Source: Bacillota bacterium
GTDB lineage: Bacteria; Bacillota_A; Clostridia; Lachnospirales; Lachnospiraceae
Assembly (NCBI GenBank): GCA_023443625.1
Contig: JAEZTQ010000110.1
Span: forward strand, 1-64,000
Direction: 5' to 3'
Length of the DNA: 64,000 nucleotides
In this document: positions 27,055-34,498 of the stretch, one piece after another
Layout of the letters: every line of letters starts with the position of its first letter
Numbering within the stretch: the first letter of the stretch is position 1
Program-made: the position numbers and the translations under genes
Notes under the pieces: generated by a model
What the model was told of the DNA's origin: nothing
The model's input: only the letters and a program-made list of their open reading frames with translations
Database searches by the model: none

Positions 27055-27759
27055 ATGAATTATTTAATAAAAACATGGTATAGAACTAGGGCTAGGATAG
27101 TTCCATATTTCATAAAAAAACAAGGTACAAGCCAATTACAACGCTACCTTTTTGTCCTGCTACTATTTCTCTTATGTATTAGTACATGGCTAGTAAAGGC
27201 TAATGCAGTACATAAGGCAAAATTACAGGAGAATATTGCTGAAGATATTATTCGCTTTCACGTAATAGCAAATAGTGACAAGGAAGAGGATCAGGCTCTA
27301 AAGCTGGAGGTAAAGAATACACTAGTGGAGAACCTCTCTCCCCTTCTTGATAAGGCCTCTTCTCTTAGTGAAGCCCGCAGCATTCTTTTAGATCAGATTA
27401 CTTTAATTCATGATCTTGCAGATACCACAATCCATCAAGCGGGATATGATTATCCTGTCATGGTAAGTCTTGAAGAATGTTATTTTCCCATGAAGGTATA
27501 TGGTGATTGCACCTTTCCTCCCGGAATGTACCAGGCTCTTCGTGTTCAAATAGGGGCTGCAGAGGGTAAGAACTGGTGGTGCGTTGTATTTCCTCCTCTT
27601 TGTTTTGTTGATGAGACTTACAGTGTTGTTGATGAGAATTCTAATAGGAAACTAAAACATCTTCTTACAGAAGAAGAATATGAGAGCCTTAAATATGAGA
27701 AAAGACCCGTAAAAGTTAAGTTTAAGGTATGGGAATCCATAAAAAAATTTTTTAAATAA
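27055..27759 (+). CDS. spoIIR: Stage II sporulation protein R
   Basis: Forespore-made signal protein that activates processing of pro-sigma-E in the mother cell through SpoIIGA. About 234 residues: a basic N-terminus, a membrane/signal segment (LFVLLLFLLCISTWLVKANA), then the SpoIIR domain with IRFHVIANSDKEEDQALKLE and later CTFPPGMYQALRVQIGAAEG and NWWCVVFPPLCF. The open frame extends 24 codons upstream; I choose 27055, where GAGAAAGG is at a workable distance, but 27046 is possible. Confidence 0.93.
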   Translation: MNYLIKTWYRTRARIVPYFIKKQGTSQLQRYLFVLLLFLLCISTWLVKANAVHKAKLQENIAEDIIRFHVIANSDKEEDQALKLEVKNTLVENLSPLLDKASSLSEARSILLDQITLIHDLADTTIHQAGYDYPVMVSLEECYFPMKVYGDCTFPPGMYQALRVQIGAAEGKNWWCVVFPPLCFVDETYSVVDENSNRKLKHLLTEEEYESLKYEKRPVKVKFKVWESIKKFFK

Positions 27760-27870
27760 AATATGGTTATAAACTGTAATAGCAGGAAACAAACAATTTC
27801 ATCCTCTTCATTGAAAAGACAAGGAGTTTATGATAGAATACGGTTAATATTTAGCTAGCCGGAGGTAGTC

Positions 27871-28740
27871 ATGCATTCCATTAAAATTAAGGCAAATGCA
27901 AAAATAAATTTGGGATTGGACGTATTAAGAAGACGTCCCGACGGGTATCATGATGTATCTATGATTATGCAGTCACTGGATCTGTATGATACCATAACCA
28001 TTAAGAAAACCTATTTACCTCATATTACCATTAAGACAAACCTTTCCTATCTGCCTGTTGATAAAGGTAACCTTGTTTATAAGGCCGCTACCTTGTTTTT
28101 AGATACTATTTCTGTTAAGGAAGGTATATTTATACGACTTGATAAAAGAATTCCGGTAGCAGCTGGACTAGCAGGGGGAAGCTCCGATGCAGCAGCTACC
28201 CTAAAAGGATTGAATAAGCTGTATCAAGCAGGACTTTCTCAGAAGGAGCTAATGGATCTTGGTGTCAAATTAGGAGCAGACGTTCCTTACTGCATCAAGC
28301 TTGGAACCGCACTCTCTGAGGGTATTGGAGAGGTACTTACTCCTTTACCTCCAATGCCCGCCTGTTCAATTCTTCTAGTGAAGCCTAACATTAGTGTTTC
28401 AACGAAATATGTCTATGAGAATTTAAAATTATCCGAGGGTGTAATACATCCGAATATAGGTAAAATGAAAGCCTCCCTACACAAAGGAGACTTGGTTGAT
28501 TTGACAAAGCATATGGACAATATTCTTCAGTCTGTAACTGTAAAGGAATATCCTATTATTAAGGAAATAAAAGATAAGATGACTGAACTTGGAGCATTGG
28601 TATCCTTAATGAGTGGAAGTGGCCCCACTGTATTTGGTGTTTATCAAGATTACTCCACAGCCCAGAAAGCATTGAATTATTTTAAGAAAAATCCTTACTA
28701 TGGCAAGCAGGTCTTTCTTACAAAACCCTATTGGCCATAA
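27871..28740 (+). CDS. ispE: 4-diphosphocytidyl-2-C-methyl-D-erythritol kinase
   Basis: GHMP kinase of the MEP isoprenoid pathway. 289 residues. The substrate motif KANAKINLGLDV (about 7-18), the ATP-binding glycine loop PVAAGLAGGSSDAAA (about 94-108) and the C-terminal SLMSGSGPTVFG (about 246-257) are all present. The ribosome site is GGAGGT. It is transcribed alone after spoIIR. Confidence 0.97.
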   Translation: MHSIKIKANAKINLGLDVLRRRPDGYHDVSMIMQSLDLYDTITIKKTYLPHITIKTNLSYLPVDKGNLVYKAATLFLDTISVKEGIFIRLDKRIPVAAGLAGGSSDAAATLKGLNKLYQAGLSQKELMDLGVKLGADVPYCIKLGTALSEGIGEVLTPLPPMPACSILLVKPNISVSTKYVYENLKLSEGVIHPNIGKMKASLHKGDLVDLTKHMDNILQSVTVKEYPIIKEIKDKMTELGALVSLMSGSGPTVFGVYQDYSTAQKALNYFKKNPYYGKQVFLTKPYWP

Positions 28741-28777
28741 AAAAGCATTCCAGCAATATTTTAACTTTGGCAAACCG

Positions 28778-28816
28778 TAATTTCCTATTGAGACTTAGGT
28801 GTTAAAAGCATTATTG
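28778..28816 (+). repeat. Dispersed repeat copy next to the ispE end
   Basis: TAATTTCCTATTGAGA-CTTAGGTGTTAAAAG is about 80 percent identical to 58983-59011 (TAATTTCCATTGAGA-TTAGAGTGTAAAAG). It is followed by AGCATTATTG, similar to the AGCATCATTA that precedes the other copy. Confidence 0.5.
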
Positions 28817-28824
28817 AATAACAA

Positions 28825-28851
28825 CAAAGTGTCAGCTTTGCTGACACTTTG
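28825..28851. terminator. Perfect 12-bp hairpin between convergent genes
   Basis: CAAAGTGTCAGC-TTT-GCTGACACTTTG. It lies between ispE and the minus-strand gene ending at 28885. On the minus strand it is followed by TTGTTGTTATTC, so it probably terminates that gene. Confidence 0.7.
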
Positions 28852-28884
28852 CGCCCAAAGGATTACTTTTGATGTTAAGTCATC

Positions 28885-29487
28885 CTACTTCTTATTGTTT
28901 ATCTCATCTCTCCAAGACTCAAGTTTGCTTACGGCTGTATCCAGAGTTTTCTTACATATCTCCGGAAGTTCATCTCCCCAAGCTTTCGTCGCCTCGTCAA
29001 AGCCCTTCTTCACTGCATTAATTAATTCCTCTGCTTTTGCAGGATCACCACCGGCAAGGGCTTTTGCAAAGGACACAATACGCTCTGAGGTCTGCTCAAT
29101 GCCCCAATAGCCATCTTCTGCAATGTCCTTCTGTGCCTGAGCTCTTGTCTCATCGTCCACTTCTACCTTGCCCTCACGAAGAAGTGCATAGATATCCGTA
29201 GAAGCATCAAAGGTCTGTCCCTGTTTTAACATTAATTTTTCAACAAGGTTCCTTAGGCTCTCCGTTCGTCTTTCTGCATCTGCCTTCAACTTATTAATGG
29301 TAGCCATATCCGGTTTGTAAGATTTATTAGCTACAACCTTTTCCTCAGTTTTCTCATATACAGCAGCTGTATTATCAATGCCTTTTTCCTTTAAATCAGA
29401 TGCCTGCTGGCTCTTATCCGACTTAGCCTTAACACTGCTCTTGCTGTCATAAATTTGATTTGAATTCGTAATTCCGTTTACGCTCAT
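28885..29487 (-). CDS. Hydrophilic alpha-helical protein of unknown function
   Basis: Not confidently recognised; similar proteins occur in motile Lachnospiraceae. 200 residues, no signal peptide or membrane segment. The N-terminal 60 residues are Ser/Lys-rich and probably disordered (starts MSVNGITNSNQIYDSKSS). The C-terminal 140 residues are helical, with ALLREGKVEVDDETRAQAQK and AEDGYWGIEQTSERIVSFAK, like a DUF5610-type domain. I start at ATG 29487, because the longer frame begins with a TTG touching the ribosome site. Translation may be controlled by the SD-masking leader at 29487-29527. Confidence 0.72.
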   Translation of the reverse strand: MSVNGITNSNQIYDSKSSVKAKSDKSQQASDLKEKGIDNTAAVYEKTEEKVVANKSYKPDMATINKLKADAERRTESLRNLVEKLMLKQGQTFDASTDIYALLREGKVEVDDETRAQAQKDIAEDGYWGIEQTSERIVSFAKALAGGDPAKAEELINAVKKGFDEATKAWGDELPEICKKTLDTAVSKLESWRDEINNKK

Positions 29488-29527
29488 ATCCAATCCTCCT
29501 TGATTTTTAGGAGGATTTCTCCTCCTT
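29487..29527 (-). promoter_or_regulatory. Leader with pseudo-SD, anti-SD and SD
   Basis: On the minus strand, 5' to 3': AAGGAGGAG (29527-29519), AATCCTCCT (29517-29509), then the real ribosome site AAGGAGGATT (29501-29492). AATCCTCCT is perfectly complementary to AGGAGGATT of the real site and also pairs with the upstream AGGAGGA through a GAAA loop. It is the same arrangement as at 1222-1281. Confidence 0.6.
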
Positions 29528-29611
29528 GACTAATATAGTACATTTGTATCATATATTTCGGATTATTCTATGGATTTCATAATAGTAATAATAAGTTTTA
29601 AATAAATAAAA

Positions 29612-29666
29612 AAGGAGCACCCCTTAATTATAGTTTGCATAAACCAGTAATTAAGAAGTGTTCCTT
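29612..29666. terminator. Terminator after sipL
   Basis: AAGGAGCAC-CCC-TTAATTA pairs with TAATTAA-GAA-GTGTTCCTT. A 62-codon open frame runs across it and is not a credible gene. Confidence 0.7.
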
Positions 29667-29752
29667 CAAGAATAGAATTTCTCATCATATCATCCATGTA
29701 TTTAGTTGATTTGTATATAGTCTTCCCGAAACCTCTAGAAATTCTAAACATA

Positions 29753-31321
29753 CTATAAAATGGTTTCTACCTTTTTCATGATAATTAGTTTATCTCCCTC
29801 ACTAATATGGTCATCAGATAGCTCATTGATATCCATGATGCTATCCACGGTAGTATAATATTTCTTTGCAATATTCCACAGAGTATCGTCTCTTTTTACC
29901 ACATAACCGATAATTCCTGGCATAGCCTGGATTTTTTCCATATCCAGATCTATTACCTCGATATCAGTAATTATTCTCTCAGTAATCATATCAAATACAA
30001 TTGCATTTAAATTAATGGAGGCCTTCACTTCAATTTCCTCACCATCTAGCATCATAACACTCAGTTGGTCAATATAAGGTTTGATTTCATAATTACTGCT
30101 GGGTGTCATACCTTTCAACTCAATATTTTGGGTAAAGGGTATAACTCCTCTCAATGCATTCAAAGGACGGCTGTCATCCTCGGATATGTATAAAATATTT
30201 ACTTCGATTACACCTTCTACCTGGAGCTCTGTATCTGTAGTTATTATATCATCAATCTTTATATCCCCTTGAGCATGACATATCTGAAGTATTTTAGGTT
30301 GATTTTGTGAAACCATCACTCTATCTACAATACGATATTTACTGTTGTTCTTAATTACCAGATTTTCATAAGATGCGTCACGGAAAACAGGCGTTATTTC
30401 CTTGGTAGGACAGTAAACATCGCTTAAAACCTCCGGTTCTTCCATCCCATATACTTTTATCCCTAATTCTAATAGAACCTCCAAGTCAAGAACTCTATCC
30501 TCACCATCACTATCAGGCTTGACTTCTAAACTCTTATTGATAATGCCGAAGGTGATGTCATCAACCATGTTCTCTGTACAACCATTACATTCTATGATGC
30601 CACTGAATTCAAGCTCTGACTCAAAATACTCAATTTGATTTTCTTCATTATCGCTGGTAAAAAGTATAAATATAGGCAATTCACCTTTAATTGAGAATTT
30701 ATCCTCCATTAGCCTCACTTCTACATTACTTAAGCCAATGTCCTTAAAAAGAAGGGTAGAGATATTTCCCTTATTCGAAGGTAATCTAATATCATCTTTA
30801 ATGCGAAAAGTATCTTTTTTATTTATTGCAATATCAGTTACCTCAATCTTCTTGTTGGTATATTGTAGATCCTCTGAACCTTCAACCATGACAGCAGTTT
30901 CTTCATCGTAAAGTTCTTCTACTGCCACCAACAGGCGCACTATTGATTTCACGCTTAATTTTCTGGAATTTATTAATCCTGTTGATAAATCTTCTAGATC
31001 CCATCTCACCGTTGGATCATCATCTCCACAGGTTATGTCCATATTTATTACTTCATCAAATGGTATTTCACCTGTTATATTATTTATAGGCCTTTGATCA
31101 CCAGCAGATAAATAGAGGACATTGAATCCGAGGACACCCTTAACCAATAGCTTTCCATTCATGGCCTTGATGTCGCTAATCTTGACTTCTCCCTGCTCTG
31201 TAATAATTTGATCAATGTCCGGCTTGATATCTGGAACATTAAAGTCATCATCTAATGTAAGTTGCAGGGTACTCTTACATTTTAATTTATTCATATGAAT
31301 ATTCTTTTTAATCAACTCCAC
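29753..31321 (-). CDS. sipL: SipL-like spore coat morphogenesis protein (DUF3794 + LysM)
   Basis: Clostridial SpoIVA-interacting protein needed for coat assembly around the forespore. 522 residues containing repeated SPOCS (DUF3794) domains: LLVKGVLGFNVLYLS and LQVEGVIEVNILYISEDDSRP mark the first and the last. It ends with a LysM domain (GYVVKRDDTLWNIAKKYY, about 470-515), which in SipL contacts SpoIVA. It starts with GTG after AGGAGGG. Veg is encoded 167 bases upstream in the same direction, with a terminator between them. Confidence 0.92.
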   Translation of the reverse strand: MELIKKNIHMNKLKCKSTLQLTLDDDFNVPDIKPDIDQIITEQGEVKISDIKAMNGKLLVKGVLGFNVLYLSAGDQRPINNITGEIPFDEVINMDITCGDDDPTVRWDLEDLSTGLINSRKLSVKSIVRLLVAVEELYDEETAVMVEGSEDLQYTNKKIEVTDIAINKKDTFRIKDDIRLPSNKGNISTLLFKDIGLSNVEVRLMEDKFSIKGELPIFILFTSDNEENQIEYFESELEFSGIIECNGCTENMVDDITFGIINKSLEVKPDSDGEDRVLDLEVLLELGIKVYGMEEPEVLSDVYCPTKEITPVFRDASYENLVIKNNSKYRIVDRVMVSQNQPKILQICHAQGDIKIDDIITTDTELQVEGVIEVNILYISEDDSRPLNALRGVIPFTQNIELKGMTPSSNYEIKPYIDQLSVMMLDGEEIEVKASINLNAIVFDMITERIITDIEVIDLDMEKIQAMPGIIGYVVKRDDTLWNIAKKYYTTVDSIMDINELSDDHISEGDKLIIMKKVETIL

Positions 31322-31434
31322 CTTTTATTCCCTCCTTAAATTTGGACATATACGGATGCCTCTGTCATATCTTATTCAAGGGAAGGGAACTTTATGAATA
31401 TTGTCTTAAGAAAATCAGGAATTTCTTATAACAT

Positions 31435-31472
31435 AAAAAAAGCCAAAACCCTTTATTAACATGGGTCTTAGC
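31435..31472 (-). terminator. Terminator of veg
   Basis: On the minus strand GCTAAGACCC pairs with GGGTTTTGGC, followed by seven T. Confidence 0.78.
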
Positions 31473-31488
31473 TTAGCTTCGTCTATTC

Positions 31489-31734
31489 TTAACTGCACAG
31501 TATAAGTTCTACATCTTTAGTTAAAACATCGGTATAGCTGTAAGAAACAACTTTTACCGGCATATCTTTAGCATCTTGAATTTTAATAAGAAATATGCTG
31601 GGGTAAGTCTCAGAAATAATTCCCTCTGATACATCTACTTTATGTCTCCCCCGGTTAATTCGGATTTTAACCCTCTTTCCCGTTTGGCGCATAACAGCAT
31701 TTCTCACCTTGTTTACATCATTTTGCTTCATCAT
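31489..31734 (-). CDS. veg: Veg protein
   Basis: Small conserved Firmicute protein of 81 residues. The family core is GKRVKIRINRGRHKVDVSEG (about 19-38), followed by YPSIFLIKI and VVSYSYTDVLTKDVEL. Veg stimulates biofilm genes in Bacillus subtilis and is highly expressed there; the biochemical role is unclear. Its promoter is close to consensus, matching strong expression. AAGGAG lies six bases before the first of two tandem ATG codons. Confidence 0.95.
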   Translation of the reverse strand: MMKQNDVNKVRNAVMRQTGKRVKIRINRGRHKVDVSEGIISETYPSIFLIKIQDAKDMPVKVVSYSYTDVLTKDVELILCS

Positions 31735-31841
31735 TATTTTCTCCTTGCTAATGCTTCCAATCGCTATCTGTGGAATCTAAACTCCCTAAATAGCTCTGTA
31801 CACATTAAATAAAGCTGTAACAAATCTCATGCATCCCTAAT

Positions 31842-31870
31842 AGTATATCACTAATTTCAAGTATAGTCAA
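31842..31870 (-). promoter_or_regulatory. Strong sigma-A promoter of veg
   Basis: On the minus strand TTGACT (31870-31865), 17 bp, TATACT (31847-31842). The expected start is about 100 bases before veg. Confidence 0.85.
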
Positions 31871-32186
31871 CAAATTTTCTGACAATTCATAGGTCATCAG
31901 CGATTTAGACTGAAAAATATGCACATGAAACTTAAAAATATTTGTTGGTTTTTATGGAATATATTCTCAAACACTATTTATTATATATAAGATTTTTAAC
32001 TAATTTGCACAAAAATTACACTTTAAAACAATATATTACTGTCATAACACCAAATAATTAGATGAGCACTATATATTGTTATTTGCATTATGTTCACTTA
32101 CTAAATATAGTAATATTGTACTGATTTGGTAATAATTGGCCTATAAATTGAACTATAAAGTTAAATTTTCTTTATAACAAAGGCAA
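31871..32186. other. AT-rich intergenic stretch without visible genes
   Basis: About 315 bases of AT-rich DNA. I see no credible reading frame or further signal. Confidence 0.6.
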
Positions 32187-32241
32187 GGAAGTATTACTAT
32201 CTCCAAAGAAATACGAAATTCTTAGGAATAGTAATACCTCC
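32187..32241 (-). terminator. Long hairpin after the lipoprotein gene
   Basis: GGAAGTATTACTAT (32187-32200) pairs with ATAGTAATACCTCC (32228-32241) at 13 of 14 positions. The minus-strand tail CTTGCCTTTG is a weak U-tract. Confidence 0.5.
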
Positions 32242-32259
32242 TTAATATTTTTATATTTA

Positions 32260-32676
32260 TTAATCAAAAACAATTTGCTCATCACGGGGCTCAAGCTTCA
32301 CTACTACATAGGGGTAGGTAACCCCTTGGGCTACCATTTCGTCCTGAGAAGGTCCAATTAAATTTGTGTTAATATAAACCGCATTTTTTGTAAGATACAA
32401 TTCATCAACTGTTATAGAATAGCCTCCTGTGTTTTGTTTTCCATAACCTACAACAATATACATGCTATCCTTATTCTTATAGGAGATTTTAAAAGGCTGC
32501 TCCTTCTTCTTATCGATCATTTCTTTTAATTCTCCCGGTATATCTGCATCTTCAACCACAGTAAAATCTAAATCTTTTATTTTTTTAATATCAGTATTCT
32601 CGGTCTTACAGCCCATAAGTCCTATAGCCATAAGTAGAATCGTAAGAAGTCCAACTATAATAGGAAACCTCTTCAT
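32260..32676 (-). CDS. Protease-complex-inhibitor-like lipoprotein
   Basis: Lipoprotein of about 138 residues. The signal peptide ends with lipobox GLMGC (Cys about 23). The mature part has FTVVEDADIPGELKEMIDKK, MYIVVGYGKQNTGGYSITVD and a C-terminal VVKLEPRDEQIVFD. This pattern is like the PrcB_C/BsuPI-type domain seen in small Firmicute lipoproteins. The function is unknown. I start at 32676; the longer frame begins with TTG inside the GGAGG site. Confidence 0.8.
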   Translation of the reverse strand: MKRFPIIVGLLTILLMAIGLMGCKTENTDIKKIKDLDFTVVEDADIPGELKEMIDKKKEQPFKISYKNKDSMYIVVGYGKQNTGGYSITVDELYLTKNAVYINTNLIGPSQDEMVAQGVTYPYVVVKLEPRDEQIVFD

Positions 32677-32749
32677 TCTGACCTCCAAAGATTAATCACT
32701 TATTTTATTCTATGATTTAAGAGGTCAAATAATTCAATATTTATATAAA

Positions 32750-33481
32750 TTACCTATTTCCAATCCCTACTTCATAGGCCATGAAGGGACTACCATGTCC
32801 CGGATAGATCTTGGTAATTTTCATTTTATTCAGATTCTTAACACTCTTTTTTAACTCCTTAAAATCAATAGCATTGGGTGCAACACACGGTTTTTTCATA
32901 TTAGCAAAAATATCTCCTGCAATTAATTCACCACCTTCACACAAAACACCAATGGATCCAGCTGTATGGCCAGGCAAATGCAGTACATCACCCATAAATC
33001 CATATGGGGATAGACTGTCACCCTCCTGAAGAATAATATCTGGTTTAAATTCAATGAAATCTTTTAATACCCTTTCCATTATTTTTGTAATCTGTTTTCT
33101 CATTAACTTAAAGACAATTTTATAAATAATTGACCGATAATGGAAGCTTTCCATTATCTTATTCAGGGTCACTTGATTAACCAGCGTCATATCATCCTGG
33201 TGCATGGCAATAATTGACTGGTACTTATCCCTCAAATAAGCTGCATTTGCAACATGATCATTATCCCCATGGGTTAATACAATTGCTTTGAGATTACCGG
33301 GTCTGCAGCCTGCTTTCTCAAGAAAGCTCATTAACTCTTCTCTTCTGTTAGTGAATTCCTTATCAAGGGTAATATGACCACCAGTATCAAATAAAATAAA
33401 CCCTTCCTCCCTTTTGCCTAGGTAACAGTTCACTCCCTTTAGATCAATTCGTATTATCTCTTGCTTCATAAAAATAACCAT
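32750..33481 (-). CDS. MBL-fold metallo-hydrolase
   Basis: Metallo-beta-lactamase fold hydrolase of 243 residues. The metal motif LTHGDNDHVANAAYL (HxDxDH form, about 69-83), then LPGHTAGSIGVL (third His) and IYPGHGSPF (last His) are in order. It lies 123 bases after a TetR gene on the same strand and is probably its regulated partner. The substrate is unknown; thioester and lactone hydrolases share this architecture. A start at the second ATG (33469) is also possible. Confidence 0.88.
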   Translation of the reverse strand: MVIFMKQEIIRIDLKGVNCYLGKREEGFILFDTGGHITLDKEFTNRREELMSFLEKAGCRPGNLKAIVLTHGDNDHVANAAYLRDKYQSIIAMHQDDMTLVNQVTLNKIMESFHYRSIIYKIVFKLMRKQITKIMERVLKDFIEFKPDIILQEGDSLSPYGFMGDVLHLPGHTAGSIGVLCEGGELIAGDIFANMKKPCVAPNAIDFKELKKSVKNLNKMKITKIYPGHGSPFMAYEVGIGNR

Positions 33482-33604
33482 GCCCCTTCCTTATAGGATG
33501 AAATAATAATAGCTTCAAACAATTCTTACGTGTCAAGTCTATATAGTTTAAAATCAGCCTGATTTATGAATGAGTATCACCTAGTCTAGTTTTTGTGCCT
33601 TCCC

Positions 33605-34192
33605 TTATTCACCATGATTCTTATGGTAAGCACCATGGGTTTCCTCATATATCTTAAGATATAATTGGTCAAATCGCTTCCGTTCCAAATCAAAATACTT
33701 GGTCCAGGAATCAGCAAAGCATATGTAAGCATAATTGGGCATAAAGCTGGTGAAAAATTCTGCAATTCTTCTCTCCTGAATATCAAAATCTTTCTCCTCA
33801 GCTTCTTTGGCAATCATTGCATCTATAATTAGAAATAAAACCGGTTTCTCCTTTGTCTTCTTCAGGGAATCAATCAGGATCACTCTTACAAGGTCTGCAT
33901 TTCTTTGCCCAAAATCATAATATCTATTTTTCATTCTCTCGGGAAGCTCTTTGCCTTTCTCCTGATGACTTTCCTTTGTTGTATCATTAATAAGGTCCAG
34001 ATATTCCTTAATAAAATTATCAATCAGAACCTGTAGAATTTCATCTTTACTCTTAAAATGGTAATAGATCAAGGATTTCGGGACATTGGCTTCCTTGGCG
34101 ATTTCATCGATACGGGAGCCTTCATAACTTTTCTCAGCAAAGATCTTAACTGCAGTATTTAGAATTCTCTCTCTTGCATTGGGTATATTCAT
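33605..34192 (-). CDS. TetR family transcriptional regulator
   Basis: Repressor of 195 residues. N-terminal helix-turn-helix ARERILNTAVKIFAEKSYEG ... IDEIAKEANVPKSLIYYHF (about 6-50), then a divergent ligand-binding domain. AAAGGAGGG lies before the ATG. ACTG-TCTGTT-CAGT with inverted ends lies in the upstream region near 34212-34225 and could be its operator. The MBL hydrolase downstream is the likely target. Confidence 0.92.
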   Translation of the reverse strand: MNIPNARERILNTAVKIFAEKSYEGSRIDEIAKEANVPKSLIYYHFKSKDEILQVLIDNFIKEYLDLINDTTKESHQEKGKELPERMKNRYYDFGQRNADLVRVILIDSLKKTKEKPVLFLIIDAMIAKEAEEKDFDIQERRIAEFFTSFMPNYAYICFADSWTKYFDLERKRFDQLYLKIYEETHGAYHKNHGE

Positions 34193-34271
34193 CTCATTCC
34201 CTCCTTTTTAGCACTGTCTGTTCAGTTCTAATATAAAATATACCATATAATGTAATCATTTGTCAACAAAG

Positions 34272-34410
34272 ATAAGAAGAAAGTTCCAGCTTGCTAAAAT
34301 TTCGCTCCCGAGGGGATTGAGAAACAATATACTTCATACGCAAATACATTTGCGTTATACACTGAGGTATGCATCAAAAGCAGAGCGTTTCTGTTCAATA
34401 GGAATAACAA
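34272..34410. repeat. Dispersed repeat copy after the clpB terminator
   Basis: Contains CAGAGCGTTTCTGTTCAATA and is loosely alignable with 10265-10400, including the GAG...GCATC...GAGCGTTT...TTCAA order. It lies just past the clpB terminator, as the other copy lies past the ygiQ terminator. Confidence 0.4.
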
Positions 34411-34417
34411 ATAATAA

Positions 34418-34455
34418 GAGCGCCATAGGGTATCTCCTAGGATACCTATGGCGCC
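34418..34455 (-). terminator. Terminator of clpB
   Basis: On the minus strand GGGCGCCATAGGTATC pairs with GATACCCTATGGCGCTC, followed by TTATTATTTGTTATT. Confidence 0.85.
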
Positions 34456-34498
34456 CTTATCAAATTAATTCTTTATTTACATTTCTCGTTTTCTAACA

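Noticed and set aside
29563..29751. 62-codon open frame just after sipL on the minus strand
   Set aside because: It runs through the sipL terminator hairpin, lacks a ribosome site and has no recognisable protein features.
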